64,000 nt of DNA from Micrasema longulum. Its lineage: Eukaryota > Arthropoda > Insecta > Trichoptera > Brachycentridae. Position 1 is the first letter of the stretch, and every line of letters begins with the position of its first letter. Below the pieces are notes generated by a model, which was not told where the DNA came from, did not search any database, and saw only the letters and a list, made by a program, of their open reading frames with translations. A program made the translations under genes and the position numbers. The DNA lies in the NCBI GenBank assembly GCA_022494885.1, contig JAGVSM010003823.1, positions 62,001 to 126,000 on the forward strand, read 5' to 3'. Below are positions 12,131 through 24,485 of this stretch, piece by piece.

Positions 12131-12540
12131 AAACATAATTTCGCTAATTTCACTCAATTCATTTTAATTTTTAAAATGTTTTTATACAAGGCAATATTTT
12201 TTTCTGGTGTTCCTAGACATTTTCCGCTACAAATAAATATAGGGATCAGATGACATTAATACATATTATATAATTAAGTTTGTGCTACATTAAGTTATAA
12301 AGGTGCTAAACTTGCTTTGTTTCTTTGTTGTTCTCAATATGTGTTATTTTTTTAATGGTAATATTATTTATGTCTCGAATTGAGTTGTTGTAACTCCTGG
12401 GATTGAAATTCAATGTATTATACTTGTAAAACACTTTGTGTTTTATGATTTATAAATAAAAATATAATAAAATTTTTAAAAAATACATTGTTTATACAAA
12501 CGCGAGGAGTTTTTGATGTGTGACACAATCTAACCTTTCT
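12130..12540. other. No gene seen
   Basis: AT-rich, with AATAAA-like words but no ORF or repeat that I can name. Confidence 0.4.
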
Positions 12541-12925
12541 AATGTCTTTGTTGTTGACACTTTTAGATCTAAGACAAATATATTGTTTTCAATGTTTAAA
12601 ATATATATTTAAGAACCAAAACTTATTTACAAGTAATTCGAATAGATCAAGTCAGAGAAGGAATCGTGTGTTAGAAATACCACATTGTAAAACGAGGCTC
12701 GCACAGAGACATGCGTATTTTATAGGCCCAAAAATGTTTAATTCTTTTTTTACTGATAATATTTTATTGATTCCAAACTTTCGAAATTTTCCTTCTTTTA
12801 AAAAACATGCACTATCCTGGATTCAAACTAAAGATATGAACTCTTTTTTTCTATGATTTGTTTTGTTGCCCTTTTATAATAAGGAATATTTTTGTGTTTT
12901 TTGAAAATATTTTTCATTATTATTA
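12540..12925 (+). pseudogene. LINE RT C-terminal end
   Basis: The 104-residue frame ends with the LINE tail pattern LEIPHCKTRLAQRHAYFIGP, KMFNSFFTDN, then FKKHALSWIQTKDMNSFF and a stop. This is the region after RT in CR1/Jockey-like proteins. Partial copies lie at 9645-9800 and 33035-33140. Confidence 0.6.
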
Positions 12926-12929
12926 AAAA

Positions 12930-13575
12930 AATACCAAATGAGGCAGACGGATGTCTGATGTACTTATTTATTACCAAGTTGTTTTTTATTCAATTTAAAA
13001 ATCGTAACTTTTTAGATTCTTTTTGTTAATGCACTCAAAATTTTATGCAAATTTTAGCTTCTTATCTTACTCTTAATGTTTGATACCTTTAATTTAAATT
13101 TTAACGTTTAAAATTATATTTTTATACTGTGTTTGGTTTGTAACTGGCGCCACAAGCTTCCTCTAAGGTCGAGTTAGCTAAATTTATAACATAATGTGCT
13201 CAACTACATTTCCTTCCGATTTTTAACACTTACTAAAGTAAGCAATTTTACGGTTAATTCTATTGACTTTACGGCTGTTTTTTCCGTTTTATTATTATTT
13301 ACAAGAATACCGTAACGTAGCGTTGTTATTACTCTGATACAAACGAAGATTGAATCATATTCTGATTACTGTTTACGTAACGATGAAAAGGTTAAATAAA
13401 AACTGGCGTAATTCATTTTTCAGTCCAGTTCAATTCAGTGCGTTTACTTAGTTGTACAGGGTGTTTTTTAAACGCTATACAACTTTAAACTAAAACAAAA
13501 TAAGCATGTTGTATTTGTTGGAATCATCAAATATTATATAGAGATGCCATACAAATCCTAAAATGCTCAGTCAAA
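12930..13575. other. No gene seen
   Basis: AT-rich. Near 13457 there is a TACAGGGTGTTTTTTAAACG word of the kind that ends some mariner-like elements, without a partner that I could find. Confidence 0.35.
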
Positions 13576-13578
13576 TAA

Positions 13579-13626
13579 TAACGACGCTTATTAGCACGTC
13601 TATAGTTATTTGTATTGAGCTACAGG
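13579..13626. repeat. Solo end of the 2656-3241 MITE family
   Basis: GCTTATTAGCACGTC, then TAGTTATTTGTATTGAGCTA, matches the right end of the MITE at 3200-3238. The other end is absent. Confidence 0.45.
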
Positions 13627-13739
13627 ACAGAGACAGGAGATAGCTAACGACTAATAAATACTGTGTAACATATTAATTAAACGTTTTTTAACAATAAAAT
13701 AGCTATTTTACTGATTAAGATAAAAACAGCCTCGCTCTA

Positions 13740-14175
13740 CCGAGAATTAAAACTACCACGGCCAAACATCATTATACTTACATAGGACGGAAGCTTTTCA
13801 ATAATTTACCACAAAATCTACGTCAAGAAATAAATTACGGAAAATTTACGGATAAATTAAAGAAAAGCTTCTTGACATAATTAATATTAACTGTATTTTT
13901 AAAAAAGAGATGTATGTTTAATATGTGCCCGTGTTTATAAATTTTGTGTTTTTATTCAATATTTTTTAGTGTTATTTTCTCAATATTTAAAAGTGTTTAA
14001 TTTTTTATTTATTTTATTATTTTGTTTTGCATTTTATGTTTTATTTTTATGTTATTTTGTAAACTTGGCAAACACAAGAGCTAGACTCTTTTTTGGCAAG
14101 TTCAAAATTAAGTGTTCTATTTTTCTACTGAATGTATTGTTTATTTATGCTAATAAAGGTTTTTATTTTTAAAAA
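13740..14175 (+). pseudogene. LINE C terminus and 3' UTR (partner at 51500)
   Basis: The frame reads YIGRKLFNNLPQNLRQEINY then FTDKLKKSFLT and a stop at about 13880, the C-terminal signature of a CR1/Jockey-like RT protein. The following 300 bp are shared with 51530-51880, including a GGCAAACACAAGAG block and a final GCTAATAAAGG. Confidence 0.6.
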
Positions 14176-14179
14176 ATTA

Positions 14180-15715
14180 CTTACTGGTGAAAAGTTATAC
14201 CATCGCTATCTCCTTATTGTTTTCATGTATATTTTATTTTTACTTTTTATGTTTATAAATTTACATATATTTTATTTTTCTTATTAATACTAGTATTTAC
14301 ACTTATCTTTAATTTTCTAATTATAAATGGTATATTCTGGAATTAATTTTTGTTCTTCAATTTTAAATTAAGTGTGTGATTATCCTCAAAATAACGATAT
14401 ATTTTCAAATTTATATTTATGCTTCAATTTTTATTATTATCGGTATGTTTTCTATTTTATAATAATTTTGTCTCATTTCTTTACTATTAATGGCATATTT
14501 TCTAATTTATTTTTATATTGATTTTTTCTAATGATATTATTATTCTTTGAATTTATCAAGCATCATTTAATGAAATAATAGATTTAAAAAAAACACATGT
14601 AAAAAATAAGGTCCTTCCTAAACACAGGAATTTCTTAGCTAGTCGGGACCTGAAATAAATAAATAAATGAATTTCTATCTTTTCCAGCTGGATTTGTGCA
14701 GTGTATTATCGTACATGTAGGCATTTTAGTAATTTCGGGGAGAAAAGTAGCCGGGGACTGCTCGCAACAGACTAAAGTCCGTTCAAACACATGTCAATTG
14801 ACTGCAGGTCATATACCTCAATGTAACCATGCTGGATTTTAACAAAAAAAATATTTACCCTTGCTACGCGAAGAATGAATACAGCAATAAATACGTATAA
14901 GAGAGAGCACGAAGATAGAACACATAACAAGAAAGACAGAGACGCTGTTCTGTGGCCAGTATTTGTGTGAATCAGATGCAGTCGACTATTGACAGTATGG
15001 GAGAGGCACGCATGTAAAATAAGCGGCGTATTTATGTCATTTATTTTATTTTGGTATTACAGGGATAATTTTTTTTTATTATGAAAAATAAATTATGAAA
15101 CAGATTCTCTTTATGTTTTTTTTTTCAAATGTCTGAACTTTAGAATATTTCGTATTTTGCTTGTTACGCGCAAATGATTTATTTACCACAGTCTTTAAAA
15201 AGTAAATGCTGTATCGAACGGTGGCTAGAAAATTTGGCCAAACTCAAAATATTGTTGATATTACAATTTTTTTATTTTAATGCGCAACAATTATCGATAA
15301 AATAGTCGTAATTAAAAAAAAAAATATTTTGATTTATAAGTATTAACATAAATTGTGTCAATTTTTTTTATGAAGAGAACAAGAGGACACAATAAAAAAA
15401 ATACAGCAAATTAGTCAGTATTGTATTCTCCTTATTCTATTTTTTTGTTTTCTCATTTATTTTTTCGATTGATCGCGAACAGAAGGACGCGTCGAAAATG
15501 CTCACTTTCGTCTACTGGACATTCCATTTTTAAAGTAAATAATTGTATGTTATTATATTATGTTTTAAATTGTATTATTTAATACATGTAACGTAAAAGC
15601 AAACACAATATCTACAAGATTAGAAAATTCTATTTCGAACGACGTACAACATTTACAATTTTGGTGCTAATTTTTAAATTTGGAGAAAAACGGACATAAC
15701 TGTTGTTAACACATG
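14180..15715. other. AT-rich, LINE tail near 14620 only
   Basis: About 14610-14670 ends in an (AAAT)n run after GGACCTG, a LINE-like 3' end. The rest has no ORF or RNA that I recognise. Confidence 0.4.
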
Positions 15716-15716
15716 C

Positions 15717-15790
15717 ATTATTTATTTATTCAACTTTTTGTACATAATGTTATTTGTACATTGCCAAATGGCAAATTAAGTGTATAAATA
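15717..15790 (-). repeat. LINE 3' tail (family of 29465-30150)
   Basis: TTATTTGTACATTGCCAAAT, preceded by CAACTTTTTGTACATAATG, matches the tail of the LINE at 29465-29520, so it marks a short - strand insertion. Confidence 0.45.
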
Positions 15791-15799
15791 TATTTTATT

Positions 15800-16331
15800 C
15801 TTTAATCATTATTAAACTATGTACTTACTTATAAATTTAAATAAAAAATGTAATGTAACCCGCAGACAAGTTTCGTTGCGGGAACAAAAATACAATTATG
15901 TATGTTCCTTATTTGTTAAAAATAATAAAACTTAAAAAAAAAAATTCAAAATAAAGTTTAAAAAAATTGTCTCCTGTCAGTTTTACAATTAAACTATTTA
16001 TTGGCGACAAACTATTTCACACATTTGCCGCGCCTCCGCGCTGCTCTGAAGCAGTCATATTGAAATTATCTTTTCTTTATGAAAATCCCAATTTTCACGT
16101 GTTTTAGCATTTACAAGACCAGTTTAAATATAAACTATGACACACCGATATTGCAACAAAGAGTGAAAAGAAAAAAAAAACACGTTATTTTCGTTCTTTG
16201 GCACTCCTGGAGATTCTGCTTTTTTCAGTTATTTATTTATTTATTATATATACGGCCTAAGCCAATTACAACAGTTACATGAAGACATTTTATTTAAATT
16301 ATTTATTGACAATTCTTGATGGAATTCCATT
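15800..16331. other. No gene seen
   Basis: The short ORF 16079-16282 resembles nothing that I recognise. Confidence 0.4.
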
Positions 16332-16686
16332 GTAATGATGTAATAACTTATATTTACATATAAGTTATTAATTTAAAAATACTTGGTGCACTTCCACTTA
16401 TTTATTTGACCAATTAGCGCTTTCACCCTCTGATGGGCGTGAGACGTCTTACTCTGTTCCATTGACATATTGCGTATTGTATCTTTTTCAACTTATTTTT
16501 AAATGTACCTTCACTTTAAATAATATTTAGTTTAATATAAATTATCATTACACTGTATAATATTCACCAGTCTGAAGATGCCCATTAGAGGGTGAAAGCG
16601 CTAATTGGTCAAATAAATAAGTGGAAGTGTACCAAGTATTTTTAAATTAATAACCTATATGTAAATATAAGTTATTACATCATTAC
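16332..16686. mobile_element. 355-bp inverted-repeat element with hammerhead core
   Basis: The two arms, 16332-16438 and 16580-16686, are inverted copies about 107 bp long with only a few differences. The spacer is about 140 bp. The right arm junction contains a hammerhead-like core (16566-16609). Penelope-like retroelements are known to carry hammerhead motifs in their terminal repeats, which can be inverted, so this may be a small derivative of one. No coding is present. Confidence 0.6.
16566..16609 (+). ncRNA. Candidate type I hammerhead ribozyme
   Basis: The parts are in order. Stem I 5' strand ACCAGT 16566-16571; CTGAAGA 16572-16578, fitting the CUGANGA box; stem II GCCC 16580-16583 with GGGT 16590-16593 around a six-base loop; GAAA 16594-16597; a self-complementary GCGC; then U and A at 16602-16603 as the cleavage site; stem I 3' strand ATTGGT 16604-16609, pairing with ACCAGT over six positions (one G-U). 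A stem III this short would work best as a dimer, as reported for Penelope-type hammerheads. Confidence 0.55.
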
Positions 16687-16839
16687 GTGAAGAAACATAA
16701 ATACAAGAAACTGAACAAAAAGAACATAAAACCTTTACAATATATTCATAAAAACGAAAGACATAAGAGTTAGAGCTAAACCATGCCAATCCAGCTTCAT
16801 CCCACACTGTTTAGTCGCGAAGAGATCTACGAAAAGCCG

Positions 16840-17290
16840 GAAGATCTATCTCAAAAAATTCCAAGTCGTGTGATGAATTGACTAATCTACACATTCTGGA
16901 CATTGGGGCATAAAAACAAAAGCTGCTCTTAGAAGATTAAATAAATAGCAGATTTTGACTTCTGGTGACACGGTTAGGAATTTGACAAGAAATTGATTGC
17001 AACTGAGATGGGACATCACTTATAGCATTAAGTATTTTGAAAATGCATATAAGGTCCATCTCAGTTTTATGTCTTTCCAATGAAGACAGATTAAGAGATT
17101 GCTCTATTTCAAAATAAGAATAATTACCCCTTTGTAATCCGAGCAACCATGCCACTTTTCTTAGAAAACGGTGTTGGACAGACTCGATATGGTCAATATG
17201 AGTCCTGTAGAATGGAGACCAAATAGGAGAAGCGTATTCTAGATGGGGTCGAACTAGTGATGAGAGTAAAGAGTTTTGATGGTATTAATA
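16840..17290 (-). pseudogene. LINE RT thumb/C-terminal fragment
   Basis: On the - strand: RPHLEYASPIWSPFYRTHID then a VQHRFLRKVAWLLG block, then NLSSLERHKTEMDL. This is the typical region after the YxDD motif of Jockey/CR1-like RT. The frame is intact through 16937-17155 and then decays. Confidence 0.65.
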
Positions 17291-18655
17291 TTTTTCTAGT
17301 CGGGTGATTTCATATTGTCGAATAAGACTATATAGAGACAGGAATTTGGTCGGGTAGTTGTAAAAATATACAGTTGTAAAATGGCGTTATAAAATGGAGT
17401 CCTAGTACAAAAGAAATAAAGATTAATACTCACGCCTGGGTATCAGACGCCTCCGTGATCGTTTGGACTACATGCTTGGCCTTTCTGTTAACTCAACGCG
17501 CGGGAGAATTTTGCCACGCTCGCTTTTGTGATTGCTTCACTACCGGAAACATTTTTGAAGTTTTTCGTGTTGCCAACCTTTAGATTCGAAAATCGCCGGT
17601 TTTGTCAACAAAACTAAAAGCGTTGTCAGTAGCGGGGCTTATTGAATCAAAATTCCTACGCATATAAATTGACTCGTTACAACATACACTCAAGAAGTAG
17701 TAAAACAGATGGAAAATAGAAAATAACTAAATTATTTTTTTATAGTGGCAACAGTTTTACGCCCAGCTGCTCCTTTATGTTAATAAGGCAGAATCTAGCC
17801 ACAATATCTGTGCATCTAGGCGTTTGTTTTCAAAACTGACAAATTTGTCAGAATTTTATTCGACTTCAAGATTTACTTATTTCTCTCTCATATTTTTAAT
17901 AAGCTTTTAAGAAAAAACGTGCCAATCTCAAAACGATTCAAAATTTAAATAAATTATAATTAAAGGGAAAATTGTTTGGTGGAATATATTTATCGTCACT
18001 TTTAATGCGATACAAAAATGTGAAATGGACATGGAAAAATTAGTTGTATTTTCCAAATTAATATGTCTATTGTGGAGAAATGTTTTCTTACATAACTTTG
18101 AATATAAGATTGTTAAAAAATATGTCTCTACAAAAACGCGGCATGTTTGTCCTTGTTATTGTGACGTCAAGATTCATGACGATGTTCTATTCAAATTTAA
18201 ACGGTCACAAACAAAAATCAAATTTTGACCGAAAGGTGGCGTATTAAGGGTGCAGCCAATGCAATGAAACATTTTAGCATGAATTAAAAATTAAAATTTT
18301 TAAAACACCTTTCATGCTACTAATAAGTACATAAAAAATATCTACTCGACAGTATTTCGTAGACACTTATTAACCTTAAATTGTAAATAAAAAAAATGAT
18401 ATTTACTTATTTGGGAGCAAATGTGAAAAAAAACTACCCTGATTTTGTCATTCAAAAGTTGCTTTAAAGTCTTCTAATTTGTTCCACAAACGGTGAGCGG
18501 GAATTTCAGATGATTTATCTATTCCAACTTTCTTCATCTACCCCGCCCAATACATATTTTTATTTGGGAAAAAACAACAGTTTTTACATATAATTCATGT
18601 AGAAAATGAGGGTACATTGTAAAAATCGTCAATAATCAATTTCCACGGCTATTTA
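17290..18655. other. No gene seen
   Basis: There are ORFs of up to 67 codons (18025-18228) without recognisable homology, and no RNA gene. Confidence 0.4.
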
Positions 18656-18659
18656 TTTA

Positions 18660-19115
18660 TTTATTTATATTTGGATAATTTATATAGCGCCGTTTTCGTG
18701 AAAATCACCTCAAGGGCGCTGTACGATAAATAAATATTCCACCACGTCTTGCAGCTACAGAGCGCATAGATGGTTGGGATTCTTGTTCCTCGTCTCCAAT
18801 TTTGATATACAGGACCTAGATTACAGCACGACTTGCAGCTACAGAGCGCATAGACAGTAAGAAATCTAGCCCCTATTTACATTTTTTATTTGACAATAAA
18901 GTTTAGAGATTTAGTGATATTAAAATAAATAAATAATAATCATAAAAATAGAAATTAGATTACAACAAGTCTTGCAGCTACTGAGCGCATGGACGGTTGG
19001 AATTCTAAATCTTATTTACTAAATTTGGATATTTGATAATATTTACTTATTGAAGCTAGATTACTAATCGTCTTGCAGCTACAAAGTGCATGGACGAGTG
19101 AAATTCTGGCCACTT
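18660..19115 (+). repeat. LINE tail with internal repeated GCAGCTACAGAGCGCAT unit
   Basis: The CR1 tail motif (TATATAGCGCC, then CACCTCAAGGGCGCTGTACG) is followed by four copies of CTTGCAGCTACAGAGCGCAT-like sequence at about 18748, 18830, 18972 and 19070, each followed by GAC and then a TCTAG-type block. A second array with three copies lies at 32222-32545. Confidence 0.5.
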
Positions 19116-19119
19116 AAAA

Positions 19120-19690
19120 TTATCAATAAATTTACAAAAACAAACATTGAGCATAATAGTAAATTTATAAAGTGTTCGTGTTAAAAAGTAAACAATAAAA
19201 AACTAAACAGATAAAGCACTTCAACACTATGGATAACATAACACATAAAAATATCCGAAGGGTAACTGTCGTAAATTTCGTAAAATTTTGGGTAGCCACT
19301 AGTCACTGTCGCACAAGTGCAAACACATGTTGTTTGTTTAATTCCTAGAAGATGGTCCGGTCCACGTGTAGTTGCCGGAGGCGGAGGAGGGGGGGGGGGG
19401 AGGCTATGTAAGTTATTAATTAAATGTACACATTAAAATAACCCAGTAATAGAATAAAATTAATTTAAAAGTTAAGAAATGTTAGTATTTCAGAAACTGC
19501 AAATTAAACATGTAAATATAACAAATAAAAACAAAAAGTAAAAATAAAAATAAAATAATAATAAAAAAATTAAATAATAATAAAAAACTAAAAATATTTA
19601 AGAAGGTACAAAACATAAATATGAATATACAGTTTTTAATGACATACTCATATAATTATGCAGGCGTATTATCAACGCCTATAAGTAATC
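19120..19690. other. AT-rich with a G run
   Basis: A GGAGG plus poly(G) run lies at about 19382-19402. No gene is visible. Confidence 0.4.
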
Positions 19691-20355
19691 TTTTATTTTT
19701 ATTTATTTATTTATTTACTTAAGTTAGTTAATATTACATTGTATATTAACTAATATATTTACAATTATAACAAATACTTATTAAATATTTCTTACATAAC
19801 TACATTATTACAATAAACATAACATTTTTTTAAAATCCGTAAGTTTTCTTTCATTCTTCATACTTTCAGGCATCTCATCATACAGTTTTAACCCTTTATA
19901 CATTAAGCTATTTTGTGATTTTGTTTTTTTCTTAAGTGGTAGTCTTATCCTATTTCTATTTCTTGTCCTATATTTATGTACATTTCTATTTAATATAATT
20001 TCACTTATAAAATACTTTGGCATGAGATTATTAAACACTTTATATATAAATACAAATACATTATACAATAGTCTTTTCTTTATTCCTATCCAGTTCAATT
20101 GTTTTCTCATTTTTTCAACACTATTATATTTGCTTTTTTTCAGTATAATTCTCATTGCTCTATTTTGTAGAATTTCAAACTTGTTTATGTCTCCCTCGTT
20201 AGCTAAATATAATATAGTAGAGCAATAGTCCCAATGAGGGGCAATTATTGTTTTGTATATAAGTTCTGCACTCTTTATATTTGGTATAGGAAAGATGAAA
20301 AATGTCTGCGTGCTGGAGAGAACAGAATTGTAATAATGACACGCTCTATACAAAA
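19690..20355 (-). pseudogene. LINE RT C-terminal part with 3' tail
   Basis: 181 codons are open on the - strand: SAELIYKTIIAPHWDYCSTI, then ILQNRAMRIILKK, HKYRTRNRNRIRLPLKKKTK and KGLKLYDEMP. This is the region after the RT active site. The tail downstream has TTTATTT repeats. It is truncated at the 5' side before the catalytic YxDD. The family also left the fragment at 6272-6530. Confidence 0.7.
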
Positions 20356-20359
20356 ATCA

Positions 20360-21970
20360 TTCTTTCTTGAATTTGTCCTGAGTATCGGCAAATCGAATGT
20401 AGTTTGGAGTCTTGTCCTGTCGGCCACAAGATATTCTAAAGAATTTGCAAGTATAGGCCAATCTATGACATTGTTTACAGTTTAAATAGGAATGATTGAT
20501 CCGCAATCACTCTTCTGTACTCCAGAGTTTTTTCGCAAAGAAACACAAATGCTATATTTAGCATCCATTCGCAAATACAGGAAATTTTCGCATAAATTTG
20601 CGCCTATTTTATAAAACGAAAATAGCGTATCTTAATTAATGATTCATTTATTAACAGGCTCAAAATATTGTTAAATTATAATTCTCTCTACTCTCTCTTA
20701 TCTCTGTAGAAGCAATGGACCGTTATGGTTTTTTGCGCTATTTGCGAACTGTCCCGTATATAAAGCGCTTTCCGCTTGGGCTGTCGTCATAGAGAAATCG
20801 CAAGTGATCGAGTCATATTTGTATCAAACAGTTCGTCATGTTTCCACTGGTAAGATCATTTATATCAATCACACCCTGGTGGTACACACGCCAATTAATA
20901 TGTATACCAATATCTCAGGGCCTTACTTATTAGATTTGCTTGCACCGAGGAATAACTGTACCCGGTGTAACTATTTATGGGCCTTACTTATAAATCGGGT
21001 ATTTTATTTATTTTTATTTTATTTGGGAAACCAACAGTTCTACATACATATTTATAGTAAACAAACAGATATAGTGTATAAACTCAGAACTAATAACAGA
21101 TTTCCACAAAGTATACAAAATTAGTAAAGAAAATATATTACGTATTAAATAAATACATTTAAGTTTATGCATATAAAAATGTTATTTTCATGTACTCGTA
21201 AATATTTTTCAATAATATTTTTTTTTTTTTAAGAACTGTAAGTTATTGTATATTGGACGGGATTAGGACAAGGATGCTTGAAGAGAGGATAAGGAGAGGA
21301 AGGGAGATGTACATATTTATTATTATAATGCCTACCAAGTTACATATAAAGTTGAGCTTGAAAATAGTGGTACATATTGATGGTATAGCAAATAGTATTA
21401 CTTACAAACCTCGCATACAGTTTAACTCGGTTTAAATCTGGGATGGCGACCATAAAAACTTATACCTGCACATTGTGTGGTATAACGCTGAAATAAGCAC
21501 GCGATCTGTCAAAAGTCATTTTTTTCGGCATCAAAATGGATAGTTTATCAGATTTTTTTCAATTTTAAACAATTTCGAAGTCCTGCGCCCTTCTTCAAGT
21601 GATTTTTAATAATTTGTTTTTATAATATCTGAAATGTTAACGGTTTGTGCGTATTTTAATTAACTGTGATAAAAAAAGAAACGCGAATAAACTAAAGAAC
21701 TCGTTTTTACCTTCTCCTCTTCTTCCCAATTTTAATTTCCTTTCCTAACGGTTTTCTCCATGTTCTCCGTTACACTGACAGTTGTCTCGATTTGACTTTG
21801 ACGTTTGTTTGTTGTTCTTATAAAAGTTACTGCGCACGCGCACATATCAGTGTTGACTGTTTAAAAAAATGAAGCATGAAATAACCAGTGAATTGTTATT
21901 TCAGGTTATAAATATTTTTATTAGTAAGCTTTTTTTATATCGGTGATAAATAGTTAAATCGGGTATGGTT
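20360..21970. other. No gene seen; short direct repeat at 20917/20978
   Basis: GGGCCTTACTTAT occurs at about 20918 and again at about 20979, around a CACCGAGGAATAACTG block. This may be a small DNA-element remnant. The ORFs at 20804-21124 and 21253-21435 match nothing that I know. Confidence 0.35.
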
Positions 21971-21974
21971 ATTT

Positions 21975-22040
21975 CTTTATTTTTTATTTATTTAAACGCC
22001 TTGTAGGCTTTTACATGTTTTACATATATTTACATTTAAA
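21975..22040. repeat. Repeat flanking the hAT insertion
   Basis: A TTTATTTAAACGCC block like the one at 35750 and 38045 begins here and continues after the hAT insertion at 22774. It looks like a SINE or LINE 3' end into which the hAT element inserted. Confidence 0.35.
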
Positions 22041-22048
22041 GAACAGAC

Positions 22049-22765
22049 CAGAGGCGGTTCCTTAGTATGTGCATAAGTGCAGTGCACTGCCAAGTAAAAA
22101 TTTGTGTAAAAAAATGAGTAATTTTATTGATACTAAAAATATGTTATAAGTGGGTAGAAAGAAACAGGGATTCGTTGCAATATTATACACGTAAACATCA
22201 TAATATTCAATACTAGCGCCAAAAGATCTAGCGAAATCGACTCTGGCGGACGATTTTCTCATCTTGTCTACGCAAGCGCAATCGTCTCAGTGCATATTCT
22301 GTTTTGCACAATATTTTACCCTGAATTTGTAAGAACTATATTATATCTCCTAGAATCGTCATTTGAGCGAGACAGACAATGCTTCATACCCTTAGAGTAT
22401 TTACAGTTCATACCGATGAATTGTGCATTAGAGAGAGAAGATAATATACATATTTCGGGCATTGCCGACGCATGCGCAGATTTGAAGTTCGTTTGAAATG
22501 TCACTTTAAACATGCGTAATGACATGATATTAGTACAAATTTAGTTAACTATAACGTATTAAACGTAATGTAACGTTTAAAGTAACGTGTATTATGTTGG
22601 GCGCATTTAGCGTTTCTAGTTACGATGCGCGGGCTGTCATACTGGTGCTCGTTTATCACGTCAGACCTATCATATTATTATAATATTATTGAACTTAATA
22701 ATATACAAGCTGACAACATGTAAAAAAAATGCACTGCTAATGTTTTCGGTCAAGAGCCGCCAGTG
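22049..22765. mobile_element. Non-autonomous hAT element with perfect 8-bp TSD
   Basis: The element begins CAGAGGCGGTTC and ends GAGCCGCCAGTG (inverted, near-perfect). It is flanked on both sides by GAACAGAC (22041-22048 and 22766-22773), an 8-bp target-site duplication as in hAT transposons. Subterminal GCAGTGCA blocks are inverted as well. No transposase ORF is inside, so the 717-bp copy depends on a hAT transposase supplied in trans. Confidence 0.8.
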
Positions 22766-22773
22766 GAACAGAC

Positions 22774-23720
22774 ATATATTTTACACAAAAGTAGCAAAAA
22801 ATGGAAAATGAAGTAATAAGAAAAAGAAAATAAAAATATACAAAAACTAATAGTAATAAATAATAACATATAGTACATACATACATATATTTCAGTAGAG
22901 AGAACAGAAGTTCATTTTTTCCCATTGGTTATATTAAAAGAATCTTAAAATTAGAAGAATGTAGAAACATAATAATTAAGAATACAGATATAAGTTAATT
23001 AAAGGTATACAATATATAACAACATAGTATTATTTAAGTATTTAAATTTGGAGACAATAAATTGATACACTGCCTTTTAAAATTCAAAAGTGTTGTATTA
23101 AATATATCTATATCATTTGCGTATTCATATTGCAATATTTTTGTATATATATTGTTAACTATTAGGTGTTAAAATTTTATTTATACATACCCGATATTAT
23201 AAAAAGCTTACGTATAAACATATTTACTACCTAGTATAACTATACTTAGCTTATTCCACCGTTCCACATGTCTGCGTATATTTATGAACAAGCTGCGTGC
23301 GCATGTACAGTAACAAATACTAATACATTATTCATAATAGTATTAGTAACAAAACAAAACTAACTAAACAAATCGATCGCTCAGTTCCATACAGAGGTAA
23401 CTAGAAATTATTTGTTTTCAGTAATGGCTGACCAAAGTTTTGATTTTTGAAGATTTGTAAGAAATAATTATTTACATCACCTTAAGTGTAGTTCATATGA
23501 ATATATTTATGTAAAATATGTAAACAATGGTGACTAATTTTAGGATTAAAGGTGTTATACAAATTAACACGACGTTTTCTATTAGTTATGGAGCTGAGAG
23601 ATTGTTGAGTTCATTTATTTCCATATGAAAACATTTATCTTTTATGAGAAAATCAGTAGTTTATAAGAGTTACACCTTTGTAGTGTTGAAAAACGATGTT
23701 TTTTTTAATATAATGAATAG
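22774..23720. other. AT-rich, no gene seen
   Basis: This is the right side of the repeat that received the hAT insertion, followed by plain AT-rich DNA. Confidence 0.4.
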
Positions 23721-23727
23721 TCGAATC

Positions 23728-23850
23728 GGGTTGTGGTCTTGTGGCTAGTGTCTCGGACTCACGGATCAAAGGTCCGTGGTTCGAATCCCACGCTACCCCA
23801 ACTTGATTCCCATTTTCTAATAGTGAGTTATTTATTTGGTAAAAAGCAAT
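23728..23850 (+). repeat. tRNA-derived SINE, copy 1
   Basis: The head 23728-23800 has an A-box-like TGTGGCTAGTG and a perfect B box GGTTCGAATCC. A clean T-arm, CGTGG paired with CCACG, encloses it. The anticodon arm does not form a normal stem, so it is not a tRNA gene. After the head, ACTTGATTC and TAGTGAGTTATTTA are shared with the - strand copy at 31790-31896. Confidence 0.65.
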
Positions 23851-24315
23851 ACAATGTAATTGCTCCAAAAATATTTATTGTATTTGGCAATATTATTATA
23901 AAAATATTGCCAAATATAAAAAACTCAAAATGTAAAACAAATTTTAAAATAAAAATAACTGCACTAATAAATACTGTAGCGAGAGATTTTTTTGAAAAAT
24001 ATATGTAAATCTTTAAATGTATTACTTTATATAATTGGTACACATATTATTTATATTTTTATGTATTTCATTGCTTTATATTTCTTTTATTATATATTAT
24101 ACTATATTATTTATGTTTAAGTAACATGTGTTCTTGGCACATATATATACTTTATATTTGTATAATAACGATTTTTTTCTTACCTTTGATTAGCTAGGCA
24201 TTTATAATTAAATAGTTTTAGTTTTTTTTATGTTATTGTTTTATTGGTATAGGACTACTTATGCTCTAAAGATAGAAAATCTAGAACATTTCATAGTCCC
24301 TGTGTGGCACTGAAG

Positions 24316-24410
24316 GACTGATCATCTTACTTTCGTGTAACGAAAATGACCAAGATACGCTCCTGTAGGCGTATCAATGCATTGCCGTATGCGCCGTCAA
24401 TGCTGTATGA
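24316..24410 (+). repeat. SINE body
   Basis: CTGATCATCTTACTTTCGTG, then GTATCAATGCATTGCC, matches the bodies at 6630, 35757 and 38049. It lies just upstream of the secreted-peptide coding exon, in what is probably its 5' intron. Confidence 0.45.
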
Positions 24411-24485
24411 AAAGGCAATCAGTGCTGTACATGTAAAAAATAATCAAATTATTAATATTTTGTTTCTTTTTCCACAATCGTTCAG

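Noticed and set aside
19382..19402. A G-quadruplex regulatory site
   Set aside because: It is a single poly(G) run without several separated G tracts and no gene is near.
23728..23800. A tRNA gene
   Set aside because: The T-arm and B box are perfect, but the acceptor stem has a mismatch and the anticodon arm does not form, and a matching SINE tail follows. A second copy at 31790 shows it is a repeat.
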